IMG/VR virus record: IMGVR_UViG_3300010885_036301 | Span: 1 to 42,448 of that record | Direction: 5' to 3' (one strand) | DNA length: 42,448 bases | DNA from: a virus | Shown: piece after piece, positions 6,917 through 13,579 of the stretch | Numbering within the stretch: the first letter of the stretch is position 1 | How the letters are laid out: each line of letters opens with the position of its first letter | Translations under genes and position numbers: made by a program | Notes under the pieces: generated by a model | What the model saw: the letters and a program-made list of their open reading frames with translations, nothing else | The model's database searches: none | What the model was told of the DNA's origin: nothing

Positions 6917-7268
6917 TGACTCATGACTCATGACTCTAGGGTTGAGTCATAGCCCAAAAAATGACTCATCTATTGAAAAATGCTATGGCAAGTAAGTTTT
7001 GATAATATTTTTTCTAGATTTTAAGTGGTAAGTTAGTTGTTATTGCGGACTATGTTATGACTGATCTTTTTGAGTCATTTTTTAGTTGAGTCATTGAGTG
7101 GGGTCATAAGATAAGTGTTGGCGTTGTAAGTAGTTATATAAAAATGACTCTTATGACTCTTCTATTTATTAAAGTTTAGAGTGTAATAGTAATATAGAAA
7201 GTAGTAAAATATGAAATATTATGGGATGTAAAGGATAGAAATCGAGGGTCATTTGAGTCATTGAGTCA
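6917..7268. repeat. TGACTCA/TGAGTCA heptamer cluster in a non-coding stretch
   Basis: The 530 bp between the replication gene and the next small gene carry exact heptamers at 6917, 6924, 6943, 6962, 7071, 7087, 7254 and 7262, plus one-mismatch copies at 6931, 7145 and 7154. Both orientations occur, and the first three abut head to tail. Two more sit in the promoter of the replication gene. I see no other gene here. Iterated sites beside a replication gene suggest initiator binding (iterons) or a multi-site operator. Confidence 0.7.
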
Positions 7269-7443
7269 TGCCCTAATTGCCCACCCATTTATTGGATTGG
7301 GAAATGATTTTTGCGATAGGGTATTGACAAGCTTGGTAGGCGGGTTTATTATTTTGGTAGAAATAGAAGCAGGGTTTGTGGTAGTTATCCCCCCTTTCTA
7401 CCCCCTGTTTTCTGTTTCTACTTTTGCCGGGGAGGATATTGTA

Positions 7444-7608
7444 ATGCCAGAGCAAGCTACTAGCCGAAGTCAAGCTGGAAAAGTTCTTGGAAGTGCCAAG
7501 TCGGAAAGTAAGTCAAGAGCTTCCCGACAGAATGGTCTTAAAGGTGGCCGACCAACTGGATCAGCTTCTCATTCTAGGAATAGGACTGTTAAGAAAGAGG
7601 CCGAATAG
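7444..7608 (+). CDS. Small basic protein with an NGxxGGRP motif, 54 aa
   Basis: The frame is open from further upstream, but ATG at 7444 has GGGGAGG at proper spacing, and the upstream extension crosses the heptamer cluster. The product is MPEQATSRSQAGKVLGSAKS followed by a basic helix and ASRQNGLKGGRPTG, ending RTVKKEAE. From memory, very short proteins with ASRENGKKGGRP-like endings are widespread in phages and mobile elements. GGRP resembles the core of an AT-hook, which binds the minor groove of AT-rich DNA. It is flanked by repeats on both sides, so a role in binding them is attractive but unproven. Confidence 0.65.
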   Translation: MPEQATSRSQAGKVLGSAKSESKSRASRQNGLKGGRPTGSASHSRNRTVKKEAE

Positions 7609-7867
7609 CCCCGGCCTATGATTTTAAAGATCAATCTAACGTTGGGTTTGAATAGGTTTCAATTGATACTGTAGTATGTTTGGTTATGTTAGGTTTGAAT
7701 GATAGGTTATGGAATACCCCGGCACCTATGCTTTTAGATTGAATCTAACGTTGGGTTTGGATTTGTTTTAATTGCAAGACCATGTGTTGCTGGTGTAGTT
7801 GGTGTAATATATAGCACACAAATAACCCCCCGGTATAGGGTTTAAAGGTCTATCTAACGTTGGGTTA
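7609..7867. repeat. Three copies of a ~109-bp non-coding repeat
   Basis: A core of CCCCGG, CTATG, a TTTTA tract and then ATCTAACGTTGGGTT occurs three times. The last block begins at 7634, 7743 and 7852, exactly 109 nt apart, and the CCCCGG blocks start at 7609, 7717 and 7828. About 45-55 nt are conserved per unit and the rest has diverged. Copy 2 has a perfect inverted repeat TTAGATT-G-AATCTAA before the core. No reading frame spans them. They may be protein-binding sites or a structured RNA. Confidence 0.75.
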
Positions 7868-8049
7868 TTATAGATATATATTTTAATGTTTGTTTTATTG
7901 GGCCAAAAAATCCATGAGTAAGTCGGCTATTTGATACAGGTCAGACTTATATATGTTTGTTAATCTAATTTGTGTACTAATATATGTATATGGTTTTTAA
8001 GATAAAAATAAATAGCAATAATTGGTGCAGATTATATTGATGGGATGGG

Positions 8050-8078
8050 GCGGAACCGGCGAGCCGATTTTTTTCCGC
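8050..8078 (+). terminator. Possible terminator-like hairpin
   Basis: GCGGAA (8050-8055) pairs with TTCCGC (8073-8078), and inside it CGGC-GA-GCCG is followed by T7. The T tract lies inside the outer stem, so two alternative foldings compete. It lies between the 109-bp repeats and the AT-rich inverted repeats. The 180 bp before it (7868-8049) show no gene or other clear feature. Confidence 0.3.
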
Positions 8079-8100
8079 TAATATATATCGACCATATTCC

Positions 8101-8403
8101 CCATAGCATTTACGCTAAAACTTACGCCAAAAAATAACTTTATTTTTTCGCTACAAACTGGCGCAAAAATTATACCAAAAATTGCCGTAAATATTGGCGC
8201 AACATTTACGCTAAAAAATAGCGTAAAAATTAGCCCAACAAATAGCGCAATTTTTATCTTAATTATACAGCTAATTTTTAGCGCAAATAAATAAATTAAT
8301 ATTTATCGTAAAAGTTACGATAAAAAAATATCGTAAAAATTAGCGCATTTTTTATCGAATAAATTAGCGCATTTTTTAACGATAAAAAAATAGCGTAAAA
8401 AAG
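8101..8403. other. AT-rich inverted-repeat field, candidate replication origin
   Basis: About 300 bp with almost no coding potential are filled with variants of TTTACGCTA/TAGCGTAAA. Examples are a perfect 9-bp inverted repeat at 8205-8227, a perfect 10-bp inverted repeat at 8302-8324 (TTTATCGTAA, loop AAG, TTACGATAAA), and an 18-nt direct repeat (AAATTAGCGC plus ATTTTTTA) at 8337 and 8361. AT-richness, iteration and proximity to the primase gene suit an origin. TTTTTACGCCAAAA-like words also occur near 4300. The function is inferred. Confidence 0.5.
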
Positions 8404-8453
8404 TTGGCACGGTTCTTGCTGCGTGCAAGAAGTGTGCCAAAACACTGTTTTGG
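8404..8453 (+). promoter_or_regulatory. Sigma54-type -24/-12 promoter inside a palindrome, plus adjacent operator-like palindrome
   Basis: Positions 8404-8420 (TTGGCACGGTTCTTGCT) match the published sigma54 consensus YTGGCACGrNNNTTGCW at every defined position, with the correct GG to GC spacing. The element is the left arm of a 37-bp imperfect palindrome (8404-8440) with 7-bp outer and 7-bp inner arms. A second palindrome, CCAAAACA-C-TGTTTTGG, spans 8437-8453, where the transcript would start. No T tract follows, so a terminator is unlikely. Sigma54 use would need host RpoN and an enhancer-binding activator. The palindromic context leaves a chance match possible. Confidence 0.5.
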
Positions 8454-8519
8454 GGCAAAAATTATTTATGTTTATTTTTGTCCGCTAGGGTAAATCCACT
8501 ATACACGCCCCCCCCTATC

Positions 8520-8528
8520 TGGTATAAT
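8520..8528 (+). promoter_or_regulatory. Extended -10 promoter element
   Basis: TGGTATAAT is a full TGn extended -10 with a consensus TATAAT. No convincing -35 hexamer lies 17 nt upstream, as expected for extended -10 promoters. A transcript would start near 8535 and lead into the gene at 8613, giving it a second possible promoter besides the sigma54-like element. Confidence 0.6.
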
Positions 8529-8612
8529 TACCGCAGGCCACCGCAGGGAGTGGGAGTTCGAAACGGCAGGCCCTAGTCGCCTGACCGATTTAAGATTTAG
8601 GAGGCGTCAAAA

Positions 8613-8876
8613 ATGGCGTCCGTTAAGAATGGCAGAAACTCTGCCAAATCCGTTTCCAGTGTTCAGGCCAAGGCTTTGGCCCGAGTTGAGCTTGCCGTGT
8701 TGTTGGATAGCAAAGACCTAGTGGCTCAGGTGGCAAAAGCCATCGCCGGAACCGTAGGCGAAAACGAACCTACCCTTTGCGCCAAGTACGCCATCGAACA
8801 AGCGCTCGCTGGCCTCGGCTATCTTCCCGACTCGTGGGCCCCGGTAATTACCGCCCGAGACCGATCGGCCAAGTAA
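8613..8876 (+). CDS. GC-rich hypothetical protein, 87 aa
   Basis: ATG follows TTAGGAGGCGTC, one of the best ribosome sites in the window. The N-terminus is basic and Ser/Lys-rich (MASVKNGRNSAKSVSSVQAK), followed by an Ala/Leu-rich helical segment (LARVELAVLLDSKDLVAQVA) and GTVGENEPTLCAKYAIEQALAGLGYLPDSW. I do not recognise it. Base use is clearly more GC-rich than in surrounding genes, with many third-position G/C codons. It stands alone between its own promoters and a strong hairpin. This suggests recent transfer or selection for high expression. Confidence 0.75.
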   Translation: MASVKNGRNSAKSVSSVQAKALARVELAVLLDSKDLVAQVAKAIAGTVGENEPTLCAKYAIEQALAGLGYLPDSWAPVITARDRSAK

Positions 8877-8884
8877 TAGCCTAA

Positions 8885-8923
8885 AAGATACCCCCGGAGA
8901 CCGAACAGTCTCTGGGGTATCTT
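8885..8923 (+). terminator. Strong hairpin terminator after the GC-rich gene
   Basis: AAGATACCCC (from 8885) pairs with GGGGTATCTT (ending 8923), and the inner GAGAC/GTCTC adds five more pairs around a six-base loop. The stem is long and GC-rich but is followed by a G run, not T. That G run then pairs with C6 across TTA (8926-8943). It probably blocks transcription or protects the 3' end, although it is not a textbook intrinsic terminator. Confidence 0.6.
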
Positions 8924-8943
8924 GGGGGGGGGTTACCCCCCGC

Positions 8944-9191
8944 TCCACACTATTACTACACACCGTCTGCCCAATTTAATATTTTTAACCTAATTTAATC
9001 CTTCTAAATCCGTATCAAACTTATTTACCTTATTTTAAATCCGTCTATATAGACCCACCCCCAAAAAAATTTCACCTTACATCGTCTGTCATCCGCTATA
9101 TTAGACACGCAATATTAAGCGTACAATAATTGACACAATGCGATTTAAAGATAATCGTATAGAGTAAATTTAAGTAGGCGGAAAATCTAAA
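8944..9191. other. Non-coding leader region before the packaging genes
   Basis: About 250 bp are strikingly poor in G on the plus strand up to about 9110 and hold no supported gene. AAATCCGT recurs at about 9006 and 9046. The right part holds the promoter described at 9130-9157 and the ribosome site of the next gene. I see no hairpin or longer repeat. Confidence 0.5.
9130..9157 (+). promoter_or_regulatory. Probable promoter for the packaging/late genes
   Basis: TTGACA (9130-9135) is a perfect -35. The best -10 is TAATCG after 16 nt (9152-9157), which is weak, and ATAATC at 15 nt is the alternative. The gene start is 35 nt further on. A weak -10 beside a perfect -35 could mean activator-dependent late expression. 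Confidence 0.45.
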
Positions 9192-9848
9192 ATGACAAAA
9201 GTTCTATCGACTAAAATTAATTCACAATCTAAAAATCATTTTATGGACGCATCTCAATTCATTGATGTAAATATGAATCACGGATTAATCCTTAAAAAAG
9301 ATCAGGGATTCCAATACCTTAAAGTTGAGGATAAAGCATTTCTTTTGTGTCACCTGTATGAAACTGAATTGACAAAACCGGAAGCTTACTGCAAATCAGT
9401 TTGGGACAAAAACTTTAATGATTTGACTGATATTGAAAAAAAGAGAGCAAACGTAGAAGCCAATACAAGGTGGAAGTGGATAGAGCAAAAAATGGGCGGT
9501 TTCCGAAACATTATTTCTATGATGGGAATTGATGTGGTTCTTATTGTAAGGGAAGCCAAACGTTTATTGAAAGCAGATAAGATGGCTTTGGATAAGCAGG
9601 GGAATGAACATTATAGTATGGATGGGCCGACCCAGATGAAGGCACTGGAGTTTATAGCCAAACTTAGTGGTAATTATTCTGAGGACGCTGAAGGCAACCA
9701 AAAGACTGCCATAAATATTAATTTCAATACTTCGGGCAACGCCAAACCTGCTAGACCCAAGGATATTGAGGATGATAATATGGTCGTGTTTCGTGGCGAC
9801 AAAAACAAACTTGATATGGATTTTGATATTTATCCAGAAGGTAAATAA
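9192..9848 (+). CDS. Putative terminase small subunit
   Basis: A 218-residue protein at the usual position just upstream of the large terminase. Residues about 50-110 read like the helix-turn-helix DNA-recognition segment of small terminases (AFLLCHLYETELTKPEAYCKSVW, then RANVEANTRWKWIEQKMGG). The C-terminal part is acidic and polar (PKDIEDDNMVVFRGDKNK), as expected for a tail contacting the large subunit. It would bind the packaging site and regulate the motor. Start ATG at 9192 has a GGCGGA site. Assignment rests on position and the helical pattern, since sequence motifs in this family are weak. Confidence 0.65.
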   Translation: MTKVLSTKINSQSKNHFMDASQFIDVNMNHGLILKKDQGFQYLKVEDKAFLLCHLYETELTKPEAYCKSVWDKNFNDLTDIEKKRANVEANTRWKWIEQKMGGFRNIISMMGIDVVLIVREAKRLLKADKMALDKQGNEHYSMDGPTQMKALEFIAKLSGNYSEDAEGNQKTAININFNTSGNAKPARPKDIEDDNMVVFRGDKNKLDMDFDIYPEGK

Positions 9849-9849
9849 A

Positions 9850-10353
9850 ATGATTAAGTTTATGGGTAGGCATAAGAAAAAAATGCCGGAACATATGAAG
9901 TTGCCAAGAGGGCCAAAAGAAAGGATTGAAAAAAAGATAGATCAGGATACGGTTCATGTTGTAGTAGATGATTCAGAGTACTATCTTGAAATTGGAAAAC
10001 CATATTATAGTAATGGTCGAGAATTCAAGATATTGTATTTGTATCTTGGAAGATCAAAGACGATTTATGCTAGATTACAAGTTCTTGGGATAAATGACGT
10101 ATGGAGAGAGATGTCGGTAAAGCCCGATGAGATTTATTCGTTTCTTTCCAGTATGTCGGCGGGGGTGTCTAGGGGGAGTCGGTTCTCTAAATTAAATGGA
10201 TTGAAATATATAATCAAAGTTACCGGAAAAAACCCCATTGATCTTAAAGAGGAAGATTTAGTATATCCTAAATTTGTCAACATGGATTCAATTGAGTTTA
10301 AAGAAAATTACGAAGTATCTTTGGCTTATAGGGCTACAGGAAATATAGTATGA
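9850..10353 (+). CDS. Hypothetical protein between terminase subunits, 167 aa
   Basis: ATG at 9850 (MIKFMGRHKKKMPEHMKLPRG) has AAGG upstream. An in-frame ATG at 9766 lies inside the preceding gene and is rejected. The N-terminal 35 residues are strongly basic, followed by a beta-rich part (YYLEIGKPYYSNGREFKILYLYLGR) and SFLSSMSAGVSRGSRFSKLNG. It overlaps the large terminase by four bases (ATGA), so co-translation is likely. It could be a packaging accessory factor or DNA-binding protein, but I recognise no family. Confidence 0.7.
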   Translation: MIKFMGRHKKKMPEHMKLPRGPKERIEKKIDQDTVHVVVDDSEYYLEIGKPYYSNGREFKILYLYLGRSKTIYARLQVLGINDVWREMSVKPDEIYSFLSSMSAGVSRGSRFSKLNGLKYIIKVTGKNPIDLKEEDLVYPKFVNMDSIEFKENYEVSLAYRATGNIV

Positions 10354-11678
10354 CAGATGACGAAAGCGTTATTTCACCTTTCAGGCATCAAAGACAATTT
10401 TGCACCTCGCCGTTTATCTATAGGGATATAGAAGATTTCTTTTTAATTGGAGGGTACGGTTGTGGAAAAAGTTTCAGCATCGTCTTACTTATTCTCAATA
10501 TCGTGGACGAATATGATGGTCATGAAATATCTGTCGGACTTGGAAGCGTTACAATCAGTTTGTTCCGAAAGACGATCTGGGTTGATCTTGAAAGAATCCT
10601 CAAGATGTCAGGTAGCGAATATTCCTACGACAAGCAACAAAACACAATTAGAATTGGAACTATAATTTTTCAGATCATTCCCACCGAAAATCCGGGCGAC
10701 ATCTATGCGTATAACTTTTCTATTTTTATTTGTGATGAGATAGATGAGTTGCCACAAGACAAATCCGTTTCGGCTTTCACTGCAATACATGAACGTACAC
10801 GAGTTATATTGCCCGATGGCAGGATTCCCTTCGCTTGCTTTGCTACAACGGCTCAGGGGTACAAGGGGTGCTACCAGATCACGCAGGACTTGAGCAAGTC
10901 ACAATCAGACCATATTGTGATAAAGGGCCACACCAAAGATAATACCAGTCTTTCGCCTAAGTATGTTAAGAAACTTTATTCTCTTTATAATGAGAATGAG
11001 CGCAAAGCTTATCTAGAAGGGGAATTCATCAACCTTTCCACTGGTCGTGTGTACGGAGATTATGACCAGAGTACGAATATGATTCCCAGATTTGAAGTTT
11101 CCCCAGAAGAAACTGTTTTTGTTGGTCAAGACTTGAACATTGGCTTCAGTCGTGGCGTAGCATTTATAAAAAGAAACAAGAATCTGTACGTTGTACGCAC
11201 TTTTAATTTTAAAAGCCTAGCAAGCGCACCATCAGAACTCCGAAAAGCCTTTCCTCTTAACAGGATCGAATGGCATCCCGATGCAAATGCAGAAGAAATT
11301 ATGACTGCCTATTCACGAGAAATAAAAGATCATGGTATAATACTGAAACTAAGCAATCAGAATCCATCAATTATTGAAAGAACATTTATTGCAAACAAGA
11401 TGTTTAAAATTGGCCGTTTGTTCTTGATGGATACTAAGGACGAAAACGGAGGTAGCAATGAAGATTTGGATATGGCACTCAAAGTACGTCAATTTGATGA
11501 AACTGGTAAACCCTCTAAGGGAAGAGGAGAAAAAGCACCTGACCACGTTTGCGATGGTTTTGAGTATGCTCTTTTTAGGATTGTTTGTAGCGACATTGAT
11601 TACATCGACATCTACGATATTGCCAAAAAACTAAATCAAGCTCAGAAAATAAGAATAAACACTGGAATCGCGGCTTAA
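10350..11678 (+). CDS. terL: Terminase large subunit
   Basis: A 442-residue packaging motor. The ATPase domain shows Walker A GGYGCGKS (34-41), Walker B IFICDE with D129/E130, and a CFATT coupling motif near 163. The RNase-H-like nuclease domain shows D261 (VGQDLNIGF), D311 (EWHPDANAEE) and D402 (DHVCDGFEYA), suitable for metal-binding acidic residues. Length is typical. It cuts concatemeric DNA and drives it through the portal. The ATG overlaps the previous gene by 4 nt, and the portal gene follows after a short gap. Confidence 0.95.
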   Translation: MTDDESVISPFRHQRQFCTSPFIYRDIEDFFLIGGYGCGKSFSIVLLILNIVDEYDGHEISVGLGSVTISLFRKTIWVDLERILKMSGSEYSYDKQQNTIRIGTIIFQIIPTENPGDIYAYNFSIFICDEIDELPQDKSVSAFTAIHERTRVILPDGRIPFACFATTAQGYKGCYQITQDLSKSQSDHIVIKGHTKDNTSLSPKYVKKLYSLYNENERKAYLEGEFINLSTGRVYGDYDQSTNMIPRFEVSPEETVFVGQDLNIGFSRGVAFIKRNKNLYVVRTFNFKSLASAPSELRKAFPLNRIEWHPDANAEEIMTAYSREIKDHGIILKLSNQNPSIIERTFIANKMFKIGRLFLMDTKDENGGSNEDLDMALKVRQFDETGKPSKGRGEKAPDHVCDGFEYALFRIVCSDIDYIDIYDIAKKLNQAQKIRINTGIAA

Positions 11679-11712
11679 ATAGAATGAGTTTTAAAACACA
11701 CAGGAGTCTGGC

Positions 11713-13494
11713 ATGAATTACAGGGAAGTTTTGGAGTCAATCAAGAAGACCACAAACGACCGTGATCTGATAAGGGTATATGAATTGATTGCCCGAGACT
11801 CAAACGGATCGGAGGTAGCTCATACCGCAGATTCGTCCTCCGCCGTGCCAGCCCTTTCTCACACAATGGAAACTATCACGCAAATTCGTGATGCGATGTA
11901 CCGTTCAGTCCAGAGCAACCGTGAGCATGGAACTTTTATCGAAGTTGATGAGTGGGTTCAGAAGATGGTTAAATCTGTTCCCAAACTACTTAACTCTGGC
12001 CCCAAGTTTACCCGAGACAACGAAGGTAAAGTTGTGGCCGATTCTTTTTACAACTCAGTTACAGGCGTTGGCACATCGTCTGATCCGGGTTTTTATAATA
12101 CTGCAAGTATTCCTGTTGCTATTTCTCCTCAACAGGCTACGGCATATTACGCTTCTGGAGGTCTTCCAAAGGTAATTATTGAAAAAAAGGTAGAAGGGCC
12201 ATTTATTAACGGCTATTCTTTTAAAGGAAACTTTACCAAAAGGCAATTAGACGCATTTCACGAGCATTATGACAAGCTTGGTTTCTTGGAATCTTGCAAA
12301 AACGGCATTCGTGATTCACTTTTGTACGGCGGTTCAGCTATTGTTCCCCATTTTACTTGGGATAACAACAAAATGAACTATTCCAAGGACATTTCTCAAA
12401 TGGGAAACCTTGGAAAGAAAGAAATTGATCGTTTTTGGACGGCAGACAGGTGGAATTTGGTACTTGTCCCCGAAACTGACATTGAAGCAAGAGATTATTT
12501 CTATCCCAATTACTTTTATTGCCCTATTGCCGGGGTGGAGATCAGAACGGAGCGCATGGCTCTCGTCAGGATCAATGAATTGCCCTTTTGGGGTGCGATG
12601 GTACAGGCGGGATGGGGTGTATCTGAGCTTGAAGGCTGGATGAAGCCTGTTCTTTCTTATTCTATTATGATGGATGCGGTTCCTGTTATGGGTCAGCAGA
12701 TTAGCGTGGTCTATAACCACATCCCTGCCGATCCTATCATCTTTCAGAACGGCCCGGAAGAGTTTGAGGCTTGGTCACAACTACAAAACCAAAAAATGGC
12801 ATTGTGGAACGTTACAAATCCGCAAACGTTTAATAGCTATGGAGAGCTGAAGACACTTGAACGCCATTATCAAGGCTATAATGAGCTTGTAATGTTGCTC
12901 CGTGATGACATTGGAGCCAAATCTAAACTACCTGAATCTACCATTTTTCATACACAGGCTAAGGGATTTTCGGATAATACTGAAGACGTTACATTAAAGC
13001 AGTCGGAAGCATTTAAGCATATTTCAAACATATTTGTTAAACAGGTTCAACCATTGATTTATCTTATGGGATTGGATTTTTTTGGCAAAGGAATGGAAGA
13101 GAAAGTTAAGACTTTGGAACTTTCGCTTGATTCAAACACTATTCTTACTAACGATCAAAAAGCAACGCTTGGAAATAACTTTTTTTCTATGATACAAATT
13201 GGTGCTGGAGCAGGAATGCCAGTAGATACTGCCGCAAAAGTTGCTCGTAAATTTATCTCAGGAATTGAGATTGATGATGATGTGATTAAATTGTTTGAAG
13301 AAGCTCAACAGAATATTGAAAAAGACAAAGAAGAAGAAGCAAAAGCCCAAAAATCTCAAGGAATGTTTGGAAGCTTTGGTAAAAAGGCAACTCAAACAGG
13401 AAACAAAACTCCACCTAAATCAAGTTTGACCCCCGGTAGCAAGAATGATCAAAAAGCTCAAAATAGAATAGCTTCAGGAAAAGGTAAAAAATAA
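11713..13494 (+). CDS. Portal protein (DUF1073-like)
   Basis: A 593-residue protein directly after the large terminase, with AGGAG before the ATG. The stretch GIRDSLLYGGSAIVPHF and the later ESTIFHTQAKGFSDN followed by Q-rich helices (KHISNIFVKQVQPLIYLMG) match what I recall of the DUF1073 portal family: a wing with the YGG.A motif, then crown-side helices. The C-terminus is Lys/Gln-rich and disordered-looking (KEEEAKAQKSQGMFGSFG). It forms the dodecameric ring at the capsid vertex through which DNA enters and to which the connectors attach. Confidence 0.85.
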   Translation: MNYREVLESIKKTTNDRDLIRVYELIARDSNGSEVAHTADSSSAVPALSHTMETITQIRDAMYRSVQSNREHGTFIEVDEWVQKMVKSVPKLLNSGPKFTRDNEGKVVADSFYNSVTGVGTSSDPGFYNTASIPVAISPQQATAYYASGGLPKVIIEKKVEGPFINGYSFKGNFTKRQLDAFHEHYDKLGFLESCKNGIRDSLLYGGSAIVPHFTWDNNKMNYSKDISQMGNLGKKEIDRFWTADRWNLVLVPETDIEARDYFYPNYFYCPIAGVEIRTERMALVRINELPFWGAMVQAGWGVSELEGWMKPVLSYSIMMDAVPVMGQQISVVYNHIPADPIIFQNGPEEFEAWSQLQNQKMALWNVTNPQTFNSYGELKTLERHYQGYNELVMLLRDDIGAKSKLPESTIFHTQAKGFSDNTEDVTLKQSEAFKHISNIFVKQVQPLIYLMGLDFFGKGMEEKVKTLELSLDSNTILTNDQKATLGNNFFSMIQIGAGAGMPVDTAAKVARKFISGIEIDDDVIKLFEEAQQNIEKDKEEEAKAQKSQGMFGSFGKKATQTGNKTPPKSSLTPGSKNDQKAQNRIASGKGKK

Positions 13495-13511
13495 ATTACT
13501 ATTTTAAAGCG

Positions 13512-13540
13512 TTGACAAAGATTTCTGTTAATAATAGAAT
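13512..13540 (+). promoter_or_regulatory. Sigma70-type promoter before the capsid genes
   Basis: TTGACA (13512-13517), 17-nt spacer, TAGAAT (13535-13540) in the portal-protease gap. It would give separate, probably stronger, transcription of protease/scaffold, decoration and major capsid genes, which end at the intrinsic terminator at 16824. That fits the high dosage these proteins need. Confidence 0.8.
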
Positions 13541-13579
13541 TGATATTGAACAATTGTTTTAAGTGGAGAAAGCGGATTT

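Noticed and set aside
7261-7443. N-terminal extension of the small NGxxGGRP gene
   Set aside because: It runs through the TGACTCA cluster and has no ribosome site, whereas ATG 7444 has GGGGAGG at good spacing.
7609-7867. Repeats considered as a CRISPR array
   Set aside because: Only three units, repeat cores diverge and the 109-bp period is too long. No cas gene is present.
8546-8570. tRNA T-loop-like GAGTTCGAAAC
   Set aside because: The flanking five-base arms do not pair and no D or anticodon arm lies at the required distances. I found no tRNA in the window.
8885-8943. Double hairpin as a classical intrinsic terminator
   Set aside because: No T tract follows either stem. Kept as a terminator-like structure with moderate confidence, not a textbook one.
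12334-12720. 128-codon antisense frame in the portal gene
   Set aside because: No ribosome site, and the composition is a shadow of the portal codons.
11713-13494. Anti-CBASS function for the DUF1073-like protein
   Set aside because: Database names sometimes attach an anti-CBASS label to this family, but here the full-length protein follows terminase and reads as a portal. I saw no phosphodiesterase HxT pair to support it.
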